Both the position numbers and the translations under genes were made by a program. DNA of 64,000 bases, from assembly GCF_001640805.2 (NCBI RefSeq), contig NC_066835.1, positions 22,842,853 to 22,906,852 of the forward strand, written 5' to 3'. This stretch comes from Lates calcarifer (Eukaryota > Chordata > Actinopteri > Centropomidae). The notes beneath the pieces were generated by a model that saw nothing but the letters and a program-made list of their open reading frames with translations, did not search any database and had not been told where the DNA came from. This document shows, piece by piece, positions 13,468-23,839 of the stretch (positions are counted from its first letter, which is position 1; every line of letters begins with the position of its first letter).

Positions 13468-13566
13468 CTTCTTTATATATCTCTGCCAGGCTCCACTGAC
13501 AGAAACAGGGATTTTACCGGTATTCCCACAGCCCCTGTGTTCTGTTCAGTAAAATTCCTGTTTTGG
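13468..13566 (+). mobile_element. Palindromic MITE family B, deleted copy
   Basis: Left end CCAGGCTCCACTGACAG joined almost directly to the right end (TTCTGTTCAGTAAAATTCCT), so the middle of the about 225-bp palindrome is deleted. It abuts the start of duplicated segment C at 13569, with no clear target duplication between them. Confidence 0.7.
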
Positions 13567-13568
13567 TT

Positions 13569-13740
13569 CTACTCACCAGTCCACCTTTACAGCCTCGTTG
13601 TGTTTCTACTCACGCTCTTTCAAACTCTCACTAACTTTCTAAGAAGAAAGGCTTTTGTAGAAGAGCTCAGAGCTAAATGAAATGACCAGTTGGAAGCTTA
13701 GTGGTGGAGACGTTGACGTCATGTGACCGTGGTGTAGTTG
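13569..13740 (+). repeat. Duplicated segment C, copy 1
   Basis: Bases 13597-13740 recur at 47831-47974; reading base by base I found no mismatch over 144 bp. Bases 13569-13644 recur inverted at about 42446-42537. The segment includes a perfect palindromic CRE (TGACGTCA) near its right end. No open frame of note. Identity this high across 34 kb indicates either very recent transposition or gene conversion. Confidence 0.9.
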
Positions 13741-14177
13741 GTTTATAGCCTAACATTAGCTTCTTACTTCAAACATCAGAACAGTGGTGTTCATCTGTGA
13801 AGATGATCTGATCAACGAAACCTGAAGGATCAGAAACTTTAGCTGCTCACAGTCACCTCTTCCTCGTTGTTCCTCGTTAATTGTCGTTAATTTTCCTCCT
13901 GGTTTGAGTTTGAGAGTTGTAATAAAGAAACTGTCTTTCACTCACACACAGGAGGAAACTCTGGTGTTAATGATGTGTTGTAGTCTTGAAAAGCAGCTGT
14001 TAAACGTCAGTGTGTGTGTTGTGTGTCTGTACAGTGTGAGTCCACTGTGTGGGCTAATGGAGGTCAGATGAGCTGTAACAGCAGCAGATTGCTCTCCCTG
14101 TCTGAGCCCGAACATTTCCTCCGTCTGACTCTTAATGTCTCCGGCCTCCAAAATGAAGAGCTGTTATCTGATGACTG

Positions 14178-14190
14178 GTTGCCGGGTAAC
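14178..14190. promoter_or_regulatory. X-box-like motif
   Basis: GTTGCCGGGTAAC matches the two half-sites of an RFX-factor X-box (GTNRCC and RGYAAC). It is isolated, with no recognised gene start beside it, so its function is unknown. Confidence 0.3.
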
Positions 14191-14764
14191 CGCATCATCT
14201 TGGTACCATTAAAGTTGTGAGAGTCTCTGTTCAGCAGACTTTGTGTTTTCAGTGAAGCACTTTGGTGAAATGTGTCTCTGTGGGTTTGTTTTAATGCAGC
14301 TCTGGTTTTATGCCTCTGCTTTTACTTTATGAGCTTAATTTAGCTTTTAATTTCCTTTTTATGTTTTAATCTCTTTTACTGCAAGATGTTTCCTGTTTTA
14401 TTGACTCTCTCTACTCAATTTAACTAAAGTGCTAAATAACCAGAAAAGTGTTATGATGTCATCAAGTGCCCACAGTCAGTGATGGGTAATTATACAAATT
14501 TAATAAAGAAACTATAGATATACTTTCATTACTGTCATTAAGTTGTGAAGCAGTCGAGTCAAACCACAGATCTGAGCTGAGTCAGTGGATAAAACTTCAA
14601 TCTCTACAGGAGGTTCAGACTCTTCTTCTTCATCAGTCCAGGATTTATTCAACAGTTAATAATTAGTTTAATGGACTGGTGTCTCTGCTGTTGACGAGTG
14701 AGAGGAACAACATTTAATTGTTTAGCTGACTAATCACACGGAAAAGACATCGTCACATTTTTGT

Positions 14765-15190
14765 TAAGTTTTATTTACATAGCGCCAAATCACAGCAAAC
14801 ATTATCTTGAGGGACTGTACATACAGACTGTACTCTGTATATTATTATATTTACAGAGAAACATCTCTATATATCACTACAGTTCCACCATGAGCAGCAC
14901 TAGGCGACAGTGGAGAGGAAAAACTACCTTTAAGAGGCAGAAACCTCGAGCAGAACCGGACTCAGGGTGAGCGGCCGTCTGCCTCGACCGGTTGGGTTTA
15001 GACAGAGAAGACGAGGAAGAATAAGGGAAAGAGAACATAGTATAATACAGATTCCGTGTAGAGATGTGAGTAATATTAATAATAGCAATAAGCCTACCAT
15101 TAACACCAACACATTTGAAATGTAAGAACAGCCGTCGAGCAGGATCGTGGCAGCAGCAGGAGGCTGAACAGGCAGAACCAACAGAGTGAT
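14765..15190 (+). repeat. Interspersed repeat family A, copy 2
   Basis: Collinear with 1565-1860 and 21165-21560 through the blocks CCAAATCACAGCAAA, ACAGTTCCACCATGAGCAGC, GGCGACAGTGGAGAGGA and AGAAACCTCGAGCAGAACC. The stretch ACATCTCTATATATCACTA at about 14863-14881 is the outer end of MITE family B, placed where the other copies read GAGACCCAAC, so this copy looks like a mosaic. Confidence 0.8.
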
Positions 15191-15855
15191 GCAGTGATTT
15201 TAAGACAGTTTATTCGTCAACATGGACAGTTACTAAATAATTTAATTGATGCATTGAGACTGACCCAACCTGCCGAAGGTAGAGTGGTAACAGGTACGTT
15301 GTCCTATATATATTTCAAGGCGTCTGTCGGTGAGTTTAGTCGCAGTTTGTTCATTTTTGCATCTCTGAACTGTGATTTTGGACCACAGCGCCATCTGTAG
15401 GTCCTGTTAGCATGGCAGCTAACAACCAGCTGCTCAGAAACTCAAGAGCTCCAGTCATCAGAATCTGAATTTCACACATGTACCTTTGTTAACGGGAATC
15501 TGAAATTCTACAGTTTATGGTAATTTAATGTATTTCATGTTGTTGAAGGGTAAAAGTTTGACTGAGTGAAACTCAGCTATGAGGAGTCAACACATCAACA
15601 GCTTAATGTTGTCCTGCTCATTTAACCTCATCATGTCATGTCTCTGGGTTCATGAGTTCAGTTTGTGATGGAAAATGTGGAAACTTTGCACATTCTCAGT
15701 TTGACAGTTTTTATTTGACAAACTTTGTCAGGAGCAGCTGCAGGATGATTATTAATAAACTAAAAGAACACAATGAGAGTCAGAAATCTGGTGAAGCATC
15801 TTTCATTGTAATTGCAGTTTGATTAATTGGACTGAACAGAGATCACTAATGATGT

Positions 15856-15880
15856 ACACACACACACACACACACACACA
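15856..15880. repeat. (CA)n microsatellite
   Basis: Short CA array of about 25 bp. Confidence 0.9.
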
Positions 15881-16313
15881 GTCTGATCGATACAGGCGTA
15901 TTAAGGAAGTATTGACTGAGGAAATTAAAGGTTTAATTAATCAGTGAGTGGCTGGTTGGAGCTTTTTATTTTTGGGGGCCGTTAATTGACCCTGAACCAG
16001 ATTTACGTTCCTGATCAATAACACATAGTGGACCTGCTGTTAAATATAGAGCATCTTTATGTTCCTATCAATAACACACTGATGCTTCTGTCTGATCACT
16101 GTTTAAAGCACTGAGATGCTCTCAGGTTAAATTACAGTTAATCCAGCAGTTAATGTGTCTTTAATCAAATAATTATTATACTGTATGACCTGTCAGTGTG
16201 TTACAGTCAGTGAACGTTACTGCTGCTGTGTACAGGTTCATATTATTACAGTTACAGTTGATCTGCACACAGGAGCAATTACCATCATTAATTAATGGAC
16301 CTGACGACAAAAA

Positions 16314-16537
16314 CCAGACTCCATTGACAAAAACAGGACTTTTAGACAAGCAGAACACAGGAGCTGCTGGAATACCACTGCCTCCATCTGTTAGTGTGTC
16401 TGTGTTACTGTGTGAAGTAATCAGATACTTTACTGAAGTAAAAGTACCACACAACGACACAAACACACTAACAGTGGTATTCCAGCAGCTCCTGTGTTCT
16501 GCTCGGTAAAATTCCTGATTTTGTCAGAGGAGTCTGG
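16314..16537 (+). mobile_element. Palindromic MITE family B, near-complete copy
   Basis: Starts CCAGACTCCATTGACAAAAA and ends with the related inverted sequence AGGAGTCTGG. The left arm carries CAGAACACAGGAGCTGCTGG, and the right arm carries its complement. The centre holds AGTAATCAGATACTTTACTG and AAGTAAAAGTACCACACAA. The two halves are nearly reverse complements, so the element could fold into one long hairpin. It has no coding capacity. Confidence 0.85.
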
Positions 16538-17031
16538 TGGTGATATAAAGTGATGCTTCGGTTTCCAACATTACCAATCATTTAAATACAATTAATGAGC
16601 ATATACTCAAATATCTAGAGTCACACTAATTGTATATTCAGTTAACTTCAGTGCACGTGTGTTCAAATGTTCAATAGCTGCTAATTATCCCAGATATAAA
16701 ATAATTAGTTATAGCAACAAATCTTTGTGCTACACAAAGACTAGCTGCTGCTGCATTACAGAGTCTAATAACATAAATATAATGAAATAAATGTGGAACA
16801 TGAATTCCAATGAAACGACTGGGAGACGCCGTCCTCTCTTAATAAAATGAAATATTGATGTTTAAATGTGAAATCTATACTAATACAACTTCTGAAGCTA
16901 TTTTTCTTCATCACTGAACTTCTGTCAGATTTTAATTTGTGCTCTTGCTCTCTCATGCTTTACCACACACACACAGTATTTGATGAGTGTGTGTGATAAT
17001 CTGTATCTGTGTGTAATCACTGAGGTCATAT

Positions 17032-17377
17032 CAGTGACTGTACATAAAGATGGACGACGTGACAGATCCCTGAAGTGAAACCAAAATAAACCCCGCCCCC
17101 ACTGATGTGTTCAAGTGTTCATTTCTCTGATACCTTTGGTTTTAATTAGTAATTTGATATGATAAAAAGCAGGTGTGACATCATGATCGACAGCTGTGAC
17201 TCCTGATTGGTTTGGGCAGGTGCGTGGGCGGGACTTCTCCACCCCCCATCACTGTTGTGCAGACTCTGGTTCCAAATGATGTCACCGGCACAAACATGGC
17301 AGCGAGATAATTTGGCTTCCTTTCTGCCCGGTGGCAGGAAGTGGAAATGCATCGGCCATCTTTATTTGCAGTCACTG
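17032..17377. mobile_element. MITE with inverted ends, about 346 bp
   Basis: The left end CAGTGACTGTACATAAAGAT and the inverted right end (reverse complement CAGTGACTGCAAATAAAGAT) match at 18 of 20 positions. CAGTG...CACTG termini are typical of hAT-type elements. No 8-bp target duplication is visible. The inside contains GGTTTGGGCAGGTGCGTGGG and TCTGGTTCCAAATGATGTCA, sequence I recall as common in teleost intergenic DNA. The open frames across it are incidental. Confidence 0.65.
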
Positions 17378-20300
17378 GAAGCTTCAGTACAACACTTACT
17401 CAGTCAAATCTTCTTGTTTACGCTCACATCTCACATCAGAGGATTCGGATCTTTTTTGCTCAAGAATGCACAAGAATTAAAAATAAATATTGGTACAAGT
17501 ATTGCATAAGTATTTTGGATGTGCTAGAAGGAATCTGAGTAATAGTAATGTCACTCAGGACAGGCAGAAACACAATCACCCCTCCACAGAGCCGACCTCC
17601 TCCAACATGGCCGCCACACCCTCGGTATCATCCCATCAGGCTGAGCTCCTCACCTGCCTCTGAAGATTTATCTGCAGGAAGCATTAAAGATCTGTATTAA
17701 TATTTCATCTATTTTTAATCTGGGAGCTGAGTGTGAATAGAAGCGGGGTGGGGTGGGGGGGTATGAGGCCTTCTGTTTGAATGTCCCAGTTTTTTCTTCG
17801 TTCCCGTTCACGGCGGCTTCCTGCTAAGTGGTTTTGAAGCTCGGCTGCTGCCGACGGAGAAAAGGAGGCTCTCTGCTTCCTTTCAGAGCCGTTATTTGAA
17901 GTCAAGTTATTCGGGGTTTTTTGGGGGGGTGGGGGTGGGGAGGCTTTTGTCAGGCGAGCAGAGCAATGGAGTCGCGGCCCGGCGGTGGATTACCTCCTGA
18001 AAAAAAAGGAACTGGGCTCGGCTTCTTAATCGTCAGTAATCCCTCCATTCTTCTCCACGTTTTGCCAATATTGCTGCAGCTGTGTGAAAACTGAAGTTAC
18101 TAAAGCCAACTCTATGATTTTCCAGTATTTATCTGTGACTTTAGTTGTTGGGTTAGAGAGAGAGAGAGAGAGCGGATTTAAGAGTTGAGTCAGTGAGAGT
18201 CGGCGAGAATACCAAACACATCGTGTTCTCTGTTTTATGGTTTTTATTGAACAGAAACTGGAGGAGCAGAGTTCAAAGACAAAATAATAACATATCAGTT
18301 TTCAGACTTCAGATCTCCTCCCTTACAGACTGGTCCCGGTTTCACTTCATTTCTATTTAAAAACTCAATTTACAGACACAGAAATGATCCATCATTGTCC
18401 AACTTTTTATTTCTTTTTAATGAGGCTGAATTAGCACCTGGGTAACGTGGTCGAGTATGTACTCCCCAGTGAGTTTAGTAAAGTGGATTTCTACCAACCT
18501 GACAAATCTGTTTGTTTAAATGTCTTATGACTGATCTACAGCTTGTGAAGCCTTTATCAGGGGGTTTTACCAAAAAAACTTTAACAGACAAACAGAAATA
18601 AACTGATCTGAGGGAGCTTCAGGTTCCCTCAGCTGAGGCAGGGTACACACTACAATATAATCAGGCTGATTTTCTCAAGTTTCCCCTCTGTTGTTTTGAA
18701 GTAGTGTTAATGTCTGATATCAGATGTCTGAAGAGATGAAAACACCACCAGTAAAAACAGACATTTCCTGCTGATAACTGACTGAAATAAAATCACATCT
18801 AAGTGTAATCAGAGAGCTCTCCTCTCTCTGTCTACATCTAAAACAATAAAAACTCTCTGAGGAGTGTTCGGTGTCCCTGGAAACTTCCTCACAGACTTTG
18901 AAGACCTTTTTGTTGGACTTGAAGTGGAACTTAATGTCTGAAGTGAGGTGGTCGCAATGCAATGAAGAGCGAGATGAAGAGTCATCCAGACACACTTCAG
19001 ACCTAAAAACATTTACTGAAAACAAACTCAGACATCATAAAAGCCCTTACGTGTCTCTGAATTTTTCATTGAAGCGTTTTTCTGAGCAGTTAACAACAAA
19101 CGAGCAGGTTAAAGAAGTTCAACGACACTTCACGGAGACCTGAGCAGTTTCTGGGTTTAATCTCTTTAAAAACAAGTTGGACATTTTATTCATGAAAAGA
19201 CAAAATCTTTGTTTTAACAACTTTAGATGTGATGAGTAAACTCTCTGTGCTGCTGCTCAAAGCCACATTTTAAAGGATGAATTTCAGATTTTATGATAAG
19301 TTGAAGGCTCAAGTTCTTCAAAATAAAATTATGTAAATGCACAAATTTACAAAACAAAAGCCACTAAAGGCCCACTTTAGTCTTTACAATTAACATCAAC
19401 AGACTTCTGGCACTGAAACACATCAAGACTTTGCCATGCACGACATGATTTTATCACATCATGGATTTTTTATCCTGTCTTTCAACACTTTAAACATTTA
19501 ATTTTTTAGTGTTATCCAACAAAGGTTTTGTGGCAGGGCTGTGGCATTTTAGTCAAAATATTGGAACTGTAATGATCTGTTCAAATTCTGAAGTAGTTTC
19601 TCTTGTGCTCCAGCAGAGGGCGCTCTAGAACTTCACTGTAAACTGCAAACGTTAGTTGCAGTTTGGCCTGAAAATGCAGAATCAGGTTCCAGAGTGTCAT
19701 GTATTAAAAACACCACCCTTACGGTCGCCGTGGACACTGCCCCACCTCAGCCTAACAGTTCCAATAGAAGAGAAACAGAGGCGGTTTATCGAGCTGCGTT
19801 TGTGCTGCAGACTCATCCTTGTTGAGTTCCATTTACATCAAAGTTGGAAGTCAGAACTAAGGTGACGTCTCCTCTGTGTTAACAGCGTTCCAGTTGAGAA
19901 GTCAGAAAAACATGGACTCATCACAAGTTACATCGCCATCTACTGGCCTGGCTGCATGCTACTGTTTTCAATCGTTTCTGTAGATCAGTGTTCACAAAGA
20001 TCGTTTTCAAAAGCTGTTTAAACAGGATGTAAGCTAATCAGTAGAAATGGAAGAGGACAGTTTGTTGATGGGCAGTTTAGTTTTTGGTTGAAGGGTTTGT
20101 TCCTGATTTTCTGTGTATTTCTTGGCTGTTCTCTGGTCATCAAAGAGGTTTCATGTTTTTCCTGATGGTTTTCATGTTTAATTTTTCAGATCCATGTTTT
20201 GTTGAAGGAGGTAAAGTCAGATGAAGCAGAAACAGAACTCTTCCTCTGTTATCCTCAGGAGAATTCAGACTCTTTTTTAACTCACAGAACGTATGCCATC

Positions 20301-21160
20301 TTGGAAAATGACTGCCTATATTTTCAGCGTCTGCACTCCCGGTGGGATTTGAACTCCTGACCCCTGGCAGAGTCGATGCCTCGCTCCGCAGAGGGAATTA
20401 AACCTCACCCTCACATTACTGTGCAGTTTATGAACCTGTGAGCAGAGAAGTGCTTTAATCTCAGGTGAGACTCCTCTGAGGTTTGATATGTAATATGTAT
20501 GAGCATTATGTAAATGTGAAGAGCAGCTGAAGGTGACTGCTCATCTCGTTATGGGACTAATGAACAGAGAGGAGACGGGGCGAGGAAAAGTCAACAGATA
20601 CAGACTGAGAGGGAGAATTACAGAGAATTACAGACAGGGACAGGCTGAACTGAAATAAACAGAACCAGAAAGACTGAACTGACAGTGTAGAGACGTTTGA
20701 ACCTGCTCACGTATGAGAGAAACACTTCAGACTGAAGAAACAGGAGGAAACGTCCTCGTGCTTTGGCTTTGATTGGCTGAGAATCGCAGCAGATTAGAAG
20801 AAGGAGTAATAAAGCAGTGGAGTGAGTCCACCTGATGAATCGAAGTCCAGTGTTCCCTCTCTTTAGCTCTGTGTTTGGTCTCCTCCACCTTCGGAGTTAA
20901 ATCTCTGACTCTTCAGCTGCTAATTGCTCCACTGTGTTCACCAGCTGCTCTCAGACTGCTGCTGAATAGGAAGAGGACAGTATCTTTACAGCTGTTTCCT
21001 CTGAAAACATCTGCCTCAAAAATGACGCTATGAGAGTGGTGAATGTTTCTCTGTACGTTCGTCACTACCACACACACATTATCATTTCAAATCTACATGA
21101 CGGCATCCTCAGTGCTTCAGCAGAAATACACAACATTTTCATCCTCTGCATTCAAAAAAG
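17378..21160. other. Intergenic, no gene seen
   Basis: A GC-rich, slippage-prone patch of G runs lies at about 17738-17990. At 20336-20400 there is a sequence resembling the T-arm half of a tRNA on the minus strand, but no cloverleaf. Nothing else could be assigned. Confidence 0.45.
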
Positions 21161-21164
21161 TCAC

Positions 21165-21560
21165 ATCGGATTTATTTATATCCAAATCACAACAGATGTT
21201 ATCTCAAGGCCCTGTACAAATAGGTGTAGACCTCCTTTTTATATTATAATATTTACAGAGAGAGACCCAACAGTTCCACCATGAGCAGCACTAGGCGACA
21301 GTGGAGAGGAAAAACTTCCTTTAAGAGGCAGAAACCTCGAGCAGAACCAGACTCAGGGTGAGCGGCCATCGGCCGAAGAAGAAAGGGAGGGGGAGGGGGG
21401 TACAGTGATGATAGCTATAAAAATAATAATGACAATCATAATTATAATTGTACCAATAACAATAATAATGTATGAATGAATGTAAGAACTTCAAGAATCG
21501 TGGGAGCAGTCATCACAGGTCAGACTCCACAGGCAGAAATACCTGCAGAAAGAGACGCAA
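21165..21560 (+). repeat. Interspersed repeat family A, copy 3
   Basis: The best preserved long copy. It has TTTATTTATATCCAAATCAC, AGTTCCACCATGAGCAGCAC, GGCGACAGTGGAGAGGAAAA and AACCTCGAGCAGAACCAG, then an AT-rich section with short AAT runs. It ends near CAGGTCAGACTCCACAGGCA and AAATACCTGCAG, which also mark the end of copy 1. Confidence 0.8.
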
Positions 21561-21956
21561 GTTAGCAACATAGATGCTAATCTAGATTCCATTGGGTTCC
21601 CCTAGCATTTTGCTGACAGCTAAACGAGTGGAAGCAGGTAGTGTTGCAGCACGTCACCTGATGAACGTGGCATCCTCTGCAGTTCTGCCTTTTTTAACAT
21701 GCAGACACACACACCCACTTAGTACCTGCAGCCAGCTCTGAAGTGTGTGTTTAATCAGCAGATGGACTCCCAGGAGGATTGTGGGAAGCTGGTTATCTTA
21801 ACAAGTGTCTGACCTCCTGCTGAGTGGGCGGCCTGCTCTTCATTAGCATATTAACCTAATGAATATGTGCATAAAGAATGAGGGGCTTCCTCAGACTTCC
21901 TGTCAGTTTGTCTGTGTTGGCTCAGGACAGGAAGATGGAGATGGTACCCTTATCAT

Positions 21957-22115
21957 GTCGTCATGGCAACATAAGAACAGGTATGATGTCATGATCTTCA
22001 CTAAATGTTTTCTGGCTTGGGTTGAAAGCTAGTGTCACCATGGTAACAAAACAATTGACACAATGATGTAACCATGGTAACAATGCAAATAGCATTTTTA
22101 TGTCAATGTGGTAAC
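21957..22115. promoter_or_regulatory. Array of X-box-like (RFX) motifs
   Basis: Four 14-mers resemble RFX X-boxes: GTCGTCATGGCAAC (21957-21970), GTCACCATGGTAAC (22034-22047), GTAACCATGGTAAC (22068-22081) and GTCAATGTGGTAAC (22102-22115). The last three start exactly 34 bp apart, so they form a short tandem repeat in which the motif is better conserved than the spacer. The array lies about 1.3 kb upstream of the proposed leader exon of the Toll-like receptor gene. RFX factors bind such palindromes in immune and ciliary promoters; binding here is inference. Confidence 0.45.
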
Positions 22116-23300
22116 AAAACCATTTATTACGTCACATCATCGAATTTCAAATTTCCTAAACTAAAAAAAATCAAAAGAAAACTTTATAAAGTTAAACTTT
22201 TTCTCCCACATCACGCAGTTAACCAGGCTTCAGCTCCTGTCACTGCCGCTTCTCTTTAAACTGCATTACCCAGAAGACCCCAGTGGGTGGCCATGACAGG
22301 AAGCCTCATTTACAAGTCCAAACTCCAGCTAAAGAGTGAATTTCAGTGACATAAAAAGAAGGGAAAAAAAGAGAGAGACATGATGGAAGCTGTGGGAGGA
22401 CTGAGGGCTAATTATCAAGTCTCACTTCAATGACAGGGACACAAGAAGAAGAAAGGCTGACAGGAAGTTGTAATTATCACCTGCCATTGGTGGCCATGCT
22501 CAGATGGAGATAAAGAGGGAGAAGTGATGTGAAGAAGAGAGATTCACCATCAGTTTTCTACCACAGAAACATCTGAATGTTTGTTGTGTGTCTGTTGTGG
22601 AAGTGTGTGTTTTTTTCATCTCTAACACTGAAATAAACCAACATTTCTTGAATCTTGCTCTTGATGATGTGGGTTCATCAAATTTAAACACAGACTTTTT
22701 AGAGACACAAATTTTCTTAGATTTCTGCTGCAAATTCTGCAAAAGTGTTCTGAACCTGGTGCTGAATATTTCCTGAAACTCCACTGAATATCCACTGTAA
22801 ACTACTGTAGATATTCAGTACTGTCACTACTGTCCTTTGAATAGCAGCTGAAATTCTTAAATATTTGCGAAAATGTTCTTGAAATCCGATGAAACATTCA
22901 CAGATGTAAAACTCTTGTGAATGTTGACTCCGACTTTCTTCAGAACAAACTGCACATTTGTTGAGTGATTTGTTGAAGGTTTTTGTTATGAATACACACT
23001 GCAGAGCCTTTCTGAAGGATTTGTTGAAACTATCTTTAATATTTCAGCTTTGCTACTCTGAGCACATATTTAACACTGGTTATTTTCTTCCTGTCAGTAT
23101 TTAAATCAGACTAACAACAGCTTACTCACACTCTGTCAGTTTGTGAAGGTCACTGATCCATCACAAACAGAGGAACAGGAAACTGTCAGCCACAGTCACA
23201 GTCTCACAGTGTAAAAACTTCTCCTATCTAGGTTTGACCAAAAAATTTACATAGAAAAGCACATGAACTAAGTGCTATCACGTGATGGTTCATCTTCACC
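22116..23300. other. Upstream flank of the Toll-like receptor gene
   Basis: AT-rich non-coding sequence. An E-box (CACGTG within ATCACGTGATG) lies near 23279-23285, about 90 bp ahead of the leader-exon donor. No TATA box was seen at a sensible spacing, so the transcription start is not fixed. Confidence 0.4.
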
Positions 23301-23319
23301 TCTGTTCTTTGCTGTCGTG

Positions 23320-23370
23320 GAAATAAGAGAACTGAAAAACTTCTGAGCTCAGACGCTCCGAGGATAATCT
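23320..23370 (+). other. Putative 5' non-coding leader exon (3' end)
   Basis: The sequence AGGATAATCT is followed at 23371 by GTGAGTATT, a good splice donor. It pairs with an acceptor (TGTTGTTCTCTGCAG ending at 23731), giving a 361-bp intron in the 5' leader of the receptor gene. The 5' limit of the exon is a guess. I recall that a fish TLR22 gene has been described with four exons and three introns, which this model would match. Confidence 0.4.
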
Positions 23371-23731
23371 GTGAGTATTAGAAACATTTATTCATCTGTA
23401 GTGTTGATTAACCTGTTTTTGCATTAAAATATAACCAAAAGACAAAAAGAAAACACATCTTGACAATTTAATAACTCTCAGATTAAGACTTATTGTTTCT
23501 GATTTTCTAGGATTAATGTACTAGAATCAGGAAAACGGTAAAATGGTAAAATGGTAGATAAATGACTTGTGTAAATATGTGTGCAAAATAAGGTTTTAAT
23601 TTAATGGTGCAACTCTGGAAGCAAAGATGTGTGAATTCTTTGGGTTTGAAGACATTTGAAGACTGAGAATCATTAGTTGCAGCCCCGGACAACACGTTAC
23701 TCATATTTAATACCTGTGTTGTTCTCTGCAG

Positions 23732-23791
23732 ATGTTTATCCTTGAACAACATCAATGGCAGCAAATCTCCATTTCACACTATCACAGCTAA
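23732..23791 (+). other. Possible uORF in the TLR leader
   Basis: If splicing uses the acceptor at 23731, the exon opens exactly on an ATG that starts a 19-codon frame ending TAA at 23789-23791, 48 bp before the receptor start codon. An ATG this close to the real start could reduce translation or force re-initiation. Its effect depends on the leader exon being real. Confidence 0.35.
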
Positions 23792-23839
23792 CATAGGACT
23801 TTTGGACTGTTGCTGGCCTAAAGACCAGTGAAGCCAACA

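Noticed and set aside
20330..20400. tRNA-like T-arm on the minus strand (GAGTTCAAATCCCACC)
   Set aside because: The T stem does not pair well and no anticodon arm or acceptor partner can be built; at most a SINE or tRNA relic.
23828..23839. GTG at 23828 as the TLR start
   Set aside because: The ATG at 23840 has a strong context and is the first ATG after the in-frame stop at 23819; a GTG start is not expected here.
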